Below, piece after piece: positions 50,601 to 54,287 of a stretch of DNA of 64,000 bases (the first letter of the stretch is position 1; the number at the start of each line of letters is the position of its first letter). The DNA is from Bedellia somnulentella. Lineage: Eukaryota > Arthropoda > Insecta > Lepidoptera > Bedelliidae. The translations under genes and the position numbers were made by a program. Below the pieces are notes generated by a model. It saw only the letters and a list, made by a program, of their open reading frames with translations, was not told the DNA's origin and searched no databases. The DNA is taken from the NCBI GenBank assembly GCA_963576735.1, contig OY755176.1, forward strand, positions 15,857,423 through 15,921,422, written 5' to 3'.

Positions 50601-51933
50601 TGAAATGTTAGTGATAAATTTTCTCCAACAGATTTAATTGTCATGACACCCACAGAGTGTATGCATCTTATCTCTGGGGCAATCCATAATATAAGATGTA
50701 TAATCAACAGTTCAGATTGATAAGGTATTGAGAACATAGTAAATAGAATGTTTAATAATCAAGTGCAATGTGCAATGGAAAACTACAGGTTAATACAGGA
50801 AAAGGAATAATTAGTATATTAGTTATATTATTTTATGCACATGTTTTAGTACCCACAATTTGTGGGAAGTGTTTTGTGGGTTTTCTTATGAGATTTTTCC
50901 TTCAAGGTTAACAACCATGATAAATCAAGTACACATTGTGAATTTAGAAAAGGCACATTTGGCAGAATTTGAACTGCATATATGCATGATAGGCATTAGT
51001 GTTTCCCACTATGCTATCAGTAGCAAGATAATGCATTAATAAACAAAAACTAGCTAGACTGCTATGTTTGTGGTATTGTTAACATTGTCCCTGCCAAACC
51101 AATATCTAAGGACTCATGTAATGTAATGTCTGTCAAACAATTGACATAAGAATAGCACTACCCCGTTTCTTCCCGTGGGTGTTCCTAAGAGACAATTAAG
51201 GGTATTGGGGCTACGAAAGAAGTTATTGGGTGATGCTGTTGGAGAACCACCATCAGTAAACTTTATTTTACTTAGAATTTCTTATTCTGAAGCTCTGGCT
51301 ACCCCTTCTTGGGATTTACAGGAATGATACTTCTCACTAAATAGCATTTAATTAACTTTGCAGAAAACATTTATTGGTGTTTCATACTATAAAAAACAAC
51401 TTAACTTACCCCTCAATAAGTGTAGTATGCTGTATCAACCACAAATCACACATTGATCTAGATATCAGTGACAATGCAACTAATCCCATAAATCCACTTT
51501 CTTTAGACCATAGTCCTGGTACCATGATTTTCCATAGAGCTTTTAATTCTGCAAAGAATCTTGCATCCACCGTAGCTTTTGGACCTTTCTTATTCTTGTC
51601 CTTGATTGCATATTGGATCTGCTCTTCAGGAGACAAACGAGTGATCTGCCCATATGTTTTTTTACTGTAAGAAAATTGAGCGGGTTAAGAAAAGAATTCA
51701 GTAAATAGATTACGGGTTCTATGAGAACTGGGATAACAAGATTCAATTGATATTTCGGGCAAAGTAATACCAAAGTCAATATCCATAAATATTTGACAAC
51801 AGGAAAGTGACCCTCACCTTGATGCAGATGATGCGATGTAATTCTTGACGCACCAAGCACTGAGTGCAGCTGAGGCTGCTAGGGCAAGTTTGACGTCAGT
51901 TCTGGAGGTTAACTTGCTAAAATTCGGCGCCAT
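17497..51933 (-). CDS. ABCD3/PMP70-like peroxisomal ABC half-transporter, complete 15-exon gene
   Basis: A peroxisomal membrane half-transporter that dimerises and imports acyl substrates for beta-oxidation (family knowledge). Fifteen exons, all with GT/AG sites and matching phases, give 2022 nt and 673 aa (human ABCD3 is about 659). Exons: 51818-51933, 51410-51664, 40249-40318, 37469-37566, 35389-35569, 34763-34832, 34477-34571, 33680-33797, 29050-29147, 28324-28525, 27154-27283, 21804-21978, 19790-19963, 18351-18455, 17497-17631. Membrane half: EAA-like [14 protein letters not shown]. ATPase half: Walker [10 protein letters not shown] (about 487-495), signature LSGGEKQR (585), Walker B FAILDE (605-610), switch His 639. 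The end QEFGS matches PMP70 style. The introns hold a P element, a LINE and many SINEs; no exon is broken. Confidence 0.97.
18059..18311 (-). repeat. SINE-A copy in ABCD3 intron 14
   Basis: Near full length, with the (TATG)n tail on the low-coordinate side. It ends about 40 nt from the donor of exon 14. Confidence 0.85.
18351..18455 (-). CDS. ABCD3 exon 14 (Walker B)
   Basis: Acceptor tggcag, donor GAG|GTATTC, phase 0 at both ends, 35 codons. Reads [20 protein letters not shown]: Walker B and the adjoining D-loop. Confidence 0.95.
18580..18765 (+). repeat. Repeat F copy, (TATC)n-tailed
   Basis: About 180 bp matching the reverse complement of 63340-63610 (ttgccacttggcaatatcaa, gagttaggacctagtttgt). 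It ends gagttatatatctatctat. The simple-repeat tail suggests a SINE or LINE 3' end. Confidence 0.65.
18882..19046. mobile_element. Palindromic MITE-like inverted repeat
   Basis: Arms of about 32 nt: aatactaatattaataaatt plus tcttcgcttaat, and the exact inverse at 19015-19046, around a 100-bp unique centre. Noncoding, in ABCD3 intron 13. Confidence 0.65.
19790..19963 (-). CDS. ABCD3 exon 13 (ABC signature)
   Basis: Acceptor ccccag, donor GCG|GTAAAT, 58 codons in phase 0. Reads [16 protein letters not shown] through [12 protein letters not shown]. Confidence 0.95.
20100..20680 (+). mobile_element. RTE-type LINE 3' fragment in intron 12
   Basis: Holds the C-terminal end of a non-LTR reverse transcriptase: [21 protein letters not shown](A)[27 protein letters not shown] and a stop at 20518. 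A diverged 3' UTR follows (cccacctagtgggataaggg, gatgatgaa). Everything upstream of the RT thumb is missing, so this is a dead 5'-truncated copy, antisense to ABCD3. Confidence 0.85.
20830..21075 (+). repeat. SINE-A copy, full length
   Basis: Sense orientation from gctgtgtagcgtcggcttag to gagtatatgtatgtatgtt. In ABCD3 intron 12. Confidence 0.85.
21080..21800. other. Intron 12 sequence, nothing recognised
   Basis: AT-rich intron sequence with no ORF, repeat or RNA gene seen. Confidence 0.4.
21804..21978 (-). CDS. ABCD3 exon 12 (Walker A)
   Basis: Acceptor tttccag, donor CAA|GTAAGC. Reads [19 protein letters not shown] then [17 protein letters not shown]: Walker A and the Q-loop region. Confidence 0.97.
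22350..22680. repeat. Diverged dispersed repeat, unit 1
   Basis: Parts (tttgaatttcgcgg, ccagtattaaatatggggta) recur at about 23470-23580 in this intron. Family and ends are unknown. Confidence 0.4.
22685..22790 (+). repeat. LINE-B 3' fragment
   Basis: Reads gtttgccaggatcgtacgaa, gtggcgatcgatagtctctg, then tggcgtgagaatatgtatgt. Confidence 0.75.
22880..22926 (+). repeat. LINE-B 3' terminal fragment
   Basis: Only the end: ctctgcctccccaatgggaa then cggcgtgagtatgtatgta. Confidence 0.6.
23470..23770. repeat. Diverged dispersed repeat, unit 2
   Basis: Partial match to 22550-22680, followed by a GC-richer block (ggccgccggttaagggtcac). No ORF. Confidence 0.35.
24070..25614 (+). CDS. LINE ORF, N-terminal part: APE-type endonuclease
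   Basis: A 514-aa frame. After a Gly/Ser-rich head it reads [23 protein letters not shown] (catalytic Glu), [10 protein letters not shown] and YGSDHRPIR: the ordered blocks of an apurinic-type endonuclease that nicks the target. A linker runs into the RT region, then the frame ends out of phase at 25614. The downstream frame overlaps it by 31 nt, so the two halves were one protein. Confidence 0.88.
   Translation: MGQWSKSPLMNSTFPVRPQVPGVSSGDSGDDGGRRSPGAWGANNPRARSIPRQTTMARQMETDLNTLNILTYNVRTLMKEERLTELENALKSIKWDIVGLAEVRRQGEETVERDTSIFYHYGTTSGLYGVGFLVAKKWQNNIDEFIGYSDRIAVLKFKITPKHTMTIIQTYAPTSAHSDDEVEDFYDMLNKACDDHRGTWTMVLGDFNAKLGPRQPLDNESILGAHGLGCRNARGTRLLQFAFGQNLKISNSFFSKKPQRRWTWVSPDGNTRNEIDYVLSSHHTIIKDVGTLNRFQYGSDHRPIRAKVMFDLKIHRKQLYTRKIRTLDKQTLLHNQEPFCLELHNYFKSLSVDKEDTEGQYEHLKNAITIASKNIKPKKRNLNKLTSSTLNLISQREELHRGTPQYNQLDRHVKRSIRKDIRNFNTKVVQQTIETNGSLRVAKQGINRSKSWITRLTDENGIKQGSREKIIEICTRFYRGLYSDSSKPVTNVTYDSPDPGKITQDWRCTGPSSV
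25584..27065 (+). CDS. LINE ORF, C-terminal part: reverse transcriptase
   Basis: A 493-aa frame. It reads [61 protein letters not shown] and the catalytic FADDIVLFA. The C-terminal end has [10 protein letters not shown] and an Arg-rich patch. It is in a different phase from the endonuclease frame; the shift lies around 25580-25590 (gattggaggtgc). Otherwise intact up to the stop just before the poly(A). Confidence 0.92.
   Translation: MEVHRALKCMKYNKSPGEDGITTDMLRTAKLAILPQLANLCNAILYTGKLPSKFCHSNIILLHKKGDKSDIGNYRPISLVSHIYKLFIIIIQNRIAQQLDSQQPPEQAGFRPGYSTTDHLHTLNQIIEKVNEFRKPLYLAFVDYSKAFDSVTHPSILSALRNQSIDAAYINILENIYNHSTADIKLHQPGPSFPIEKGVKQGDPLSPKLFTSTLEEVFEKLQWADKGIEVGNNRRLTNLRFADDIVLFASSASELETMLQDLSTASLEVGLSMNRSKTQSMTNSTKRRVEVEGQEIQYVDEYIYLGQIVSFENRQDKEIDRRIDNAWKSYWSMKELMKGKLPLTLKRKLVDMCILPILTYGAQTWSLTELQKTRLKICQRAMERSILGVRRIDRIRNTTLRSKTKIADVGVTTAKLKWNWAGHLRRMGPDRWAKVVTDWVPNDGRRKRGRPRRRWRDDLDKFMPEWSEAAKNRDEWREKGEAFAQQWDTMEAT
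27154..27283 (-). CDS. ABCD3 exon 11
   Basis: Acceptor tttacag, donor AA|GTATGT. Reads [19 protein letters not shown] then [19 protein letters not shown], the first strands of the ATPase domain. Confidence 0.95.
27806..28022 (-). repeat. SINE-A copy, internally deleted
   Basis: Family order kept, with a gap after gcgagagctaagtt. In ABCD3 intron 10. Confidence 0.75.
28060..28306 (+). repeat. SINE-A copy abutting the exon 10 donor
   Basis: Full copy flanked by TATTATATTAT (28049-28059 and 28307-28317). The right duplication touches base +6 of the intron 10 donor on the minus strand. Confidence 0.88.
28324..28525 (-). CDS. ABCD3 exon 10
   Basis: Acceptor ccacag, donor AATG|GTGAGG. Reads [36 protein letters not shown] and [10 protein letters not shown], the last membrane-side helix and the linker to the ATPase. 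Confidence 0.96.
28703..28877 (-). repeat. SINE-C copy, 5'-truncated
   Basis: The plus strand reads the antisense end: acataaacgttcacgccg, ccccgaaggggttggcagag, cctatcgccgctttgta. Confidence 0.8.
29050..29147 (-). CDS. ABCD3 exon 9
   Basis: Acceptor ctcacag, donor CAT|GTAAGT. Reads [19 protein letters not shown], a membrane segment. Confidence 0.95.
29802..32120 (-). CDS. P transposase exon 3 (catalytic region)
   Basis: Acceptor ttttag at 32121-32122. Opens [18 protein letters not shown], in frame with the long open frame from 31997, and runs uninterrupted to the stop. Confidence 0.93.
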   Translation of the reverse strand, partial: SNNDAVGETSTSGPSNIGTPKTAKRSFPGSPSDYTTPTKKRMCRKIIQLSGKVISKNRKIKNLGEKARYTRKRLASLKSILNELEKQKLIDSCNADMLSKIGITNKELVKRQIIKHEKKGIAIRHKYSPELRTFALTLNFYSTKAYKYVRRVFQTCLPSVKTLSKWYQTVDGKPGFTTEAFEAFKLKATQCEGELVATLIFDEMKIKSKVEYVNSTERTYGYIDFGGQFSTDCSEESTEALVFIVVGMNKRFKVPIGYFLTNGTNAEQKKHLVLQSIALCYENNVTIKAITFDGCPTNIAAAKLLGCVFSEKNMKTSFLHPLTNKRIFIFWDPVHMLKLVRNSFEHYKEFINGEGNSIKWKYVVSLHNLQEKEQFHLANKLRTSHILFKQNIMKVKLATQLFSRSVATALLFCKNKLRLNDFQCIDVEATADMLMVFNDLFDILDSKVHGCGFKRALNKDCADVVLKKLEQCRKYIQSLSVVIGTRHMKLVNSPRYTGFMGFCVAIESAIGMYSDLVTNDESPIRYIPFNKISQDHIELFFANIRSHGGSNDNPTPRLFESIYKKTLIHTELMDVTTGNCIALEKISILNCSSAVKRINLTTTLDDKQDNIDEVDKLSDDLSRGLETITLSHFAERAIEYIAGFVSYSLIKRIKCKTCIGALVTLNSNPSSLTAYRDKGGLIYPSATVIKICRRAEVTIKAYNDVLTKNIDGKATFLVTKTLSSFIGEELFREISYHQFHSDVTNHIIDLSMSIMHKYITTRLAFLTKSAQY
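29802..33326 (-). CDS. P-element-type transposase with THAP zinc finger (three exons)
   Basis: Binds its own ends through the THAP finger and moves DNA by cut and paste with an RNase H-like core. Exons 33247-33326, 32705-32885 and 29802-32120 join in phase (CG|G; phase 0) to give 859 aa. THAP domain: CSIKWCG, W at about residue 38, [10 protein letters not shown] and the closing AVPTLYLP. A helical region follows. The core has LIFDEMK (Asp about 289), ITFDGCPTN (Asp about 380), [13 protein letters not shown] and [13 protein letters not shown] (Glu about 625), the usual P/THAP9 blocks. Drosophila P transposase is 751 aa. An AATAAA lies at 29661-29656. Confidence 0.93.
32443..32500 (+). repeat. 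21-bp minisatellite inside the P element
   Basis: The unit tatagttgttgttgtgttg plus ta occurs at 32443-32463 and 32464-32484, followed by a partial unit. It lies in transposase intron 2. Confidence 0.8.
32630..32690 (-). repeat. Repeat fragment shared with 53745-55212
   Basis: Reads tgtcgtggccatatcat then atttgaacacatcgtgaaat. It is continuous here but split by a nested MITE at 54288-55185. Confidence 0.65.
32705..32885 (-). CDS. P transposase exon 2 (THAP domain, main part)
   Basis: Acceptor tttag, donor CTG|GTAAGT. Reads [20 protein letters not shown] and [10 protein letters not shown], with the AVPTLYLP motif. Confidence 0.9.
33247..33326 (-). CDS. P transposase exon 1 (THAP start)
   Basis: Starts [20 protein letters not shown] and ends at donor CG|GTAAGT. 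The first two zinc-binding cysteines are here. Confidence 0.9.
33680..33797 (-). CDS. ABCD3 exon 8
   Basis: Acceptor tttcag, donor AAAT|GTAAGT. Reads [20 protein letters not shown] and [14 protein letters not shown]. Confidence 0.95.
34047..34130 (-). repeat. SINE-A fragment cut by a second SINE-A
   Basis: Tail and 3' part only (acatatactcacgactatta, agccacttttctctt), then a fresh SINE-A tail starts at 34131. Confidence 0.6.
34131..34376 (-). repeat. SINE-A copy, near full length
   Basis: Runs from (CATA)n to ccggcactacacag. Its insertion interrupts the fragment at 34047-34130. In ABCD3 intron 7. Confidence 0.85.
34477..34571 (-). CDS. ABCD3 exon 7 (EAA-like motif)
   Basis: Acceptor ttttag, donor CAG|GTTTGT. 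Reads [20 protein letters not shown] then [11 protein letters not shown]. Confidence 0.95.
34763..34832 (-). CDS. ABCD3 exon 6
   Basis: A 70-nt exon, acceptor tttcag, donor ACAG|GTATTC. Reads [19 protein letters not shown], a membrane segment. Confidence 0.94.
35025..35195 (+). repeat. SINE-D copy (tRNA-like head)
   Basis: Head gccgtggccaagtggatggg (A box) and gggtttgatccccgc (B box), then the body shared with 41575 and 43865. No acceptor-stem pairing, so not a tRNA gene. Confidence 0.8.
35389..35569 (-). CDS. ABCD3 exon 5
   Basis: Acceptor ttccag, donor ACG|GTAAGT. Reads [20 protein letters not shown] then [19 protein letters not shown], the best conserved PMP70 membrane-domain stretch. 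Confidence 0.97.
35748..35977 (+). repeat. SINE-C copy, 5'-truncated, with duplication
   Basis: Flanked by gttatgttttt on both sides (35737-35747 and 35978-35988). In ABCD3 intron 4. Confidence 0.8.
36505..36748 (+). repeat. SINE-C copy, 5'-truncated, with duplication
   Basis: Flanked by atgtttatatatta (36491-36504 and 36749-36762), an exact 14-bp duplication, so it is a young insertion. Confidence 0.9.
37469..37566 (-). CDS. ABCD3 exon 4
   Basis: Acceptor ttgcag, donor ATGAA|GTAAGT. Reads [20 protein letters not shown] then TMHLYEQYM. Confidence 0.95.
37739..37986 (+). repeat. SINE-A copy, full length
   Basis: Sense order, from tgtgtcgtgtcggcttag to gtgagtatatgtatgtgtg. Confidence 0.85.
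38298..38543 (-). repeat. SINE-A copy
   Basis: Near full length, moderately diverged. Confidence 0.8.
38722..38905 (-). repeat. SINE-A copy, diverged
   Basis: Keeps the tail and the ccaaccgtattgctc and cttagtcgcc blocks; the head is lost. Confidence 0.6.
39060..39240 (+). repeat. SINE-A copy, strongly diverged
   Basis: Remnants such as ttgggccaagtgactgggaa and agccgtgaatacatgtctgt, in family order. Confidence 0.5.
39430..39640 (+). repeat. SINE-A copy, strongly diverged
   Basis: Remnants agaatagccccctctttt and gaaacccatcatcagg; barely recognisable. Confidence 0.4.
39719..39925 (-). repeat. SINE-A copy with internal deletion
   Basis: The tail and 3' half are intact; about 30 bp are missing near gcattgcccaataccg, and the head is short. 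Confidence 0.8.
40030..40140 (+). repeat. SINE-C fragment, diverged
   Basis: Reads agccccctatcacgtgacta and cagaagtgtttataa. Confidence 0.45.
40249..40318 (-). CDS. ABCD3 exon 3
   Basis: A 70-nt exon, acceptor ttccag, donor ATG|GTGAGT. Reads [20 protein letters not shown], then MPM. It joins exon 2 across an 11-kb intron. Confidence 0.93.
40399..40652 (-). repeat. SINE-A copy at left edge of the tandem duplication
   Basis: Full length. Its 5' (higher-coordinate) half is the donor of the matching half of the chimeric SINE at 42060-42305. Confidence 0.9.
40770..40876 (+). repeat. LINE-B 3' fragment
   Basis: Reads gaacgaagctaaaaagcttt, cgatcgtagaaactggcaa, ending tggcgtgagtatttgtatg. Duplicated at 42423-42529. 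Confidence 0.7.
40907..41317 (-). pseudogene. Non-LTR reverse transcriptase fragment
   Basis: On the minus strand: [44 protein letters not shown], a stop, then in another frame [19 protein letters not shown]. These are RT fingers-palm blocks of a LINE, broken by a stop and a frameshift. Also present at 42560-42970. Confidence 0.8.
41575..41745 (+). repeat. SINE-D copy (tRNA-like head)
   Basis: Head gtggccgagtggatagatga and gggttcgatccccgctg. Good A and B boxes but no acceptor pairing. Duplicated at 43865-44035. Confidence 0.85.
41770..41912 (-). repeat. SINE-E copy (tRNA-like head, antisense)
   Basis: The minus strand reads cctccgtgaactaatggttg (A box) and aggttcgattcctgagg (B box), then a short AT-rich body. 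Duplicated at 44060-44202. Confidence 0.75.
42060..42305 (-). repeat. Chimeric SINE-A at the duplication junction
   Basis: Up to 42149 it matches the SINE at 44351 (ctatatttcccttgaagggg, gttgag). After 42168 it matches the SINE at 40399 (ggttgttggtgatgggtc). The switch lies within about 19 bp. Confidence 0.92.
42560..42970 (-). pseudogene. Non-LTR reverse transcriptase fragment (second copy)
   Basis: Offset 1653 from 40907-41317, with one base difference near 42825. Confidence 0.8.
43865..44035 (+). repeat. SINE-D copy (duplicate)
   Basis: Offset 2290 from 41575, with no differences noticed in the head. Confidence 0.85.
44060..44202 (-). repeat. SINE-E copy (duplicate)
   Basis: Offset 2290 from 41770. 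Confidence 0.75.
44350..44595 (-). repeat. SINE-A copy at right edge of the tandem duplication
   Basis: Its higher-coordinate half (acaacacctgtgggtag) differs from the chimeric copy, which marks the duplication edge. Confidence 0.9.
44797..45044 (-). repeat. SINE-A copy, exact 12-bp duplication
   Basis: Flanked by gtgctgttttat (44785-44796 and 45045-45056). This fixes the element length at 248 bp and its tail as (TATG)n. Confidence 0.93.
45160..45311 (-). repeat. LINE-B 3' fragment, antisense
   Basis: The minus strand reads caaggttgatcaagatcgta, ggtgatcgatactctttgcc, cccaatgggaataaatgccg. Confidence 0.6.
45312..46350. other. Intron 2 sequence, nothing recognised
   Basis: AT-rich and without ORF, repeat or RNA signal that I can support. 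Confidence 0.4.
46356..46605 (-). repeat. SINE-C copy, diverged
   Basis: Antisense blocks: ccacgtgataggggtaggg, then the tRNA-like head ggatttgaactgtcgtctcc and ccactaggctatca. Confidence 0.6.
46610..47220. other. Intron 2 sequence, nothing recognised
   Basis: No supported feature. Confidence 0.35.
47225..47328 (+). repeat. LINE-B 3' fragment
   Basis: Reads gatcgtgctaagtgacgaac, ctctgcctccccaatgggaa, ggcgtgagtttaagtaag. Confidence 0.65.
47743..48100 (+). repeat. SINE-C, full-length reference copy
   Basis: 358 bp between exact copies of aatacgaatatgg (47730-47742 and 48101-48113), a 13-bp duplication. tRNA-like head: gatagcccagtgggtagaac (A box) and gtgttcaaatcctggg (B box). The body follows with ggcgataggcctgccccct, and a tail of ttatg repeats. 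A pol III-transcribed SINE mobilised by a LINE. Confidence 0.95.
48230..48332 (+). repeat. LINE-B 3' fragment
   Basis: Reads gtttgccaggatcgtacaag, gtggcgatcgatagtctgcc, tggtgtgagtatatgtatt. Confidence 0.7.
48576..49014. mobile_element. Foldback element with 175-bp inverted arms
   Basis: Starts AATCCCACCAAAAAACAT and ends with its inverse at 49014. Arms 48576-48750 and 48840-49014 are nearly identical; the spacer is 89 bp. Noncoding. It may sit inside the larger repeat that ends at 49552. Confidence 0.85.
49015..49552 (+). mobile_element. Probable Helitron 3' end
   Basis: A perfect 8-bp hairpin, GGGGGCAC-TACC-GTGCCCCC (49524-49543), is followed five bases later by CTAG at 49549-49552 and then T. 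That is the CTRR|T end of Helitrons. The 5' end is not located. Confidence 0.5.
49571..49816 (+). repeat. SINE-A copy, full length
   Basis: Sense order, tail gtatatgtatgtatgtat. Confidence 0.85.
50005..50240 (-). repeat. SINE-C copy, diverged
   Basis: Antisense blocks: actcatgtgatgcaggccta, acttagccatgtgggttg, head cccaactcgggatttaaca. Confidence 0.6.
50291..50547 (+). repeat. SINE-A copy, full length
   Basis: Sense order from tgccgtgtagtgtcggctta; the tail is duplicated (atatgtatgtag, tatatgtatgta). Confidence 0.85.
50865..51025 (-). repeat. SINE-C copy, diverged
   Basis: Antisense: gttaacaaccatgataaatc, then the head ggcagaatttgaactgcat and cactatgctatca. Confidence 0.6.
51148..51330 (+). 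repeat. SINE-A copy, diverged
   Basis: Blocks agaatagcactaccccgttt and ggctaccccttcttgggatt, with damaged ends. Confidence 0.7.
51410..51664 (-). CDS. ABCD3 exon 2
   Basis: Acceptor cttacag, donor GAGGG|GTAAG. Reads [35 protein letters not shown] and [16 protein letters not shown]. Confidence 0.95.
51818..51933 (-). CDS. ABCD3 exon 1 (start)
   Basis: ATG at 51933-51931; reads [20 protein letters not shown] then [11 protein letters not shown], donor TCAAG|GTGAGG. A hydrophobic N-terminal stretch follows a basic head, as in PMP70, where this region aids peroxisomal targeting. Confidence 0.93.
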
Positions 51934-52524
51934 AGTTATTAATTACAGATAGAACAGGTACACAACACATCCAATTCACAAATTACGAATACACTATGGT
52001 TTACGAAATGTTCATAAAACGCCTATTTTATTAAATTATTATTTTAAACCATTGCTATAACAACGTTGAAGGCTTTACCCAATTTTAATGACAACATTAG
52101 TTAAAATAATTAAATATTCGATGACGAATTAAAATAACATTTCATCCGGCCGCGAGACTTGCCTTGCACGCACAGACCACGCACAGACTACGAATACGAA
52201 CGAAGAAATAAAGCACCGCCACAGAATACTTTACACATCAATGTAGTTCGAAAAAGGCAAGGAAAAAGGTATGAGGTAAGCTATCTATAGATAAATTCAA
52301 TTGTGCTGCCATCTAAGATTCGGCGATGCTAGAGCTGGACTGACCCGCAACGCACACCTCACCGAAACCCCAGAAATGAAATGACTGCCTAAAAAAAACT
52401 CTCTCTCTAGCTCCAAGTCATTTGTAAAAAGCCATTTTAAAGTTACATGATTTTAATTTAATTTCATGTAGATATATTTTTTTATTGTTAAACCTTGAAG
52501 CAGTTTACATTTATCTTTTAATTT
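51934..52524. other. ABCD3 upstream region
   Basis: Presumed promoter of the minus-strand ABCD3 gene. No TATA box is placed with confidence; the gene is likely constitutive (inference). Confidence 0.35.
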
Positions 52525-52812
52525 TCAAGCCGTTTATCCCCGAGGTTTCGGATACGTACTACTTCTGAAAATCAAGTGACATTAATGTCACCTGCCCGGC
52601 TAGTACGAGCGGAGTTATAGCGTGGGATATAGCAGCCATCTTTCACGGCCTTACTTAGTATCGTATACTGCCATCTCATTCTAACCGTTATCGTGTCGAT
52701 ATTATAGCGCTCGTACTAGCCGGACAGGTGTTCAGAGTATCCGCGTTTTGCTTGGAAAGTGCACTTAAGTGATTGGGTTCAGGCCTATCGCCATTTTTGT
52801 ACGAACACAATA
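52525..52812 (-). repeat. SINE-C copy split by a MITE
   Basis: SINE-C antisense blocks lie at 52525-52588 (gtttatccccgaggtttcgg) and 52731-52812 (ttcagagtatccgcgttttg). Intact copies join these directly (cacctggtgttcagag). Confidence 0.75.
52589..52730. mobile_element. 142-bp MITE inside a SINE-C
   Basis: Ends cacctgcccggctagtacga and tcgtactagccggacaggtg are inverted repeats (about 23 bp, one mismatch). The inner part matches 8926-9003. Confidence 0.7.
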
Positions 52813-53580
52813 TGTCAATGAAACGTTTAGAAACGTTTAATTAGAAAAAATATAAATGAGGAATTTTCAATGTTTACTTGTTCGAGCAGGTCCCAGAAGT
52901 GCCTAGAGAGTATGCCATCTTTCGGGACAGGCGCTCACTACTTGTTACTTTGGTAAGTTAAACATCATGTTACTCTATGTTAAATCACCTTTCATCATTT
53001 GTAAACATGTTTCATACATAAACAAGATGGAGCTGGGTGCATATTGAAAGCTTTATGGTTAGTACTATGAAACTTTGTTTCGTGAAAAGTTCCTTCGATG
53101 TCTGACGCTTCACTGTCGCCGTACCATTTCCGGCGCTTATTTATAACTAGTTAGGGAAACATGAAGGAAACACATATATTGGGATGGGTAGTTGGGAATA
53201 ATGCGCTTTATTTTCTTATTATAAGCTGCTTTGCGACATGGCAACGCACTGTTTCGCAGTTTTGTGTATAAGGCCCGATTTCAGAAATCGGGCGTAAGAG
53301 TTGTCCATAAAATGGTTTAATAACTTATAATCATCTTCGTGAAGCTTAACAATGTATGAGGTCCGTATCGGTAATAAATAATTCTAAGCTAATACTTACT
53401 GATACCTACTCAAATCCGTAAACTTTATACGGAAAACCCAGAGTCACAGTAAATAAAATTGGTTAACCAGTTCAGAGCCTTAGGTCACTTTTATAAATTT
53501 GTTTACATAAGTGAGGAGGACCGATGGAAATTACTCTCTAATTGACAAAAACATTCTATAGTCTGTAACATTGTTGCTGT
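52813..53580. other. Intergenic, little recognised
   Basis: Holds a short palindrome at 53264-53301 (gcccgatttcagaaatcggg) that looks like a collapsed copy of the MITE at 15303-15448. Nothing else is supported. Confidence 0.4.
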
Positions 53581-53587
53581 ATAGGCA

Positions 53588-53735
53588 CAGGAAGAGTAGG
53601 ATAGCTATTACCCATTTCTTCCGTGGATGTTTGTAAGAGGCGACTAATAGGGTATTAGGAAAGTGACTATGGAATTTCTTATTCTAAAGCTGTAGCTACC
53701 CCGTTCTGGGGATTTATTGCCGTGAAAATTATGTG
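53588..53735 (+). repeat. SINE-A copy, diverged and shortened
   Basis: Blocks agctattacccatttcttcc, gtaagaggcgactaatag, ctgtagctaccccgttctgg. Confidence 0.6.
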
Positions 53736-54003
53736 TATATGTCGTTAAATTGAACACATCATGAAATGATCGATCACTTCATGAAACAGTCGTATTTCAT
53801 GAAATGTTCAACTGTTTATTGGCCACATCGTGATGTGGTTTGGGCAGATCAATGAAACGAAATCGTTTCTCGATAAGGGCAACTAAACGCGCGGTATCTT
53901 CATGAAATGGTTAAGATTATTTGGTCATATCGTAAAGTCGTTAAATTAATTACCGGTAGAGGCGCTGAAAACGCTTTGCTTATGTGCACACTTATGTGTG
54001 AAG

Positions 54004-54129
54004 ATGGCGGCCGCAGGCCAAAATGTTGTTCCTCGCAATAAACAAGTTAATAATTCGTTATTAAGCGAGGAAGAAAGTGATAACAAAAGAGTTTTTGACG
54101 AAAATCTTTTCGAGTACTTTGCAAATTAA
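54004..54129 (+). CDS. Short ORF in DNA-transposon remnant
   Basis: 41 codons: MAAAGQNVVPRNKQVNNS to FEYFAN and a stop. Acidic, no motif. It could be the start of a lost transposase gene or chance. Confidence 0.25.
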   Translation: MAAAGQNVVPRNKQVNNSLLSEEESDNKRVFDENLFEYFAN

Positions 54130-54287
54130 GAAAAAACTTAATATATTAAAAACCGAAGAATTTGGATCGCATTGCACGGGTCACCCTATTTGTACGATCT
54201 AGCCAAGCGTGGATGACAAAATCATTAAACGTTGACGATTTTATGATAAAGTCAAAAAGTTGGCCGATAATTTCACGATGTGTTTGA

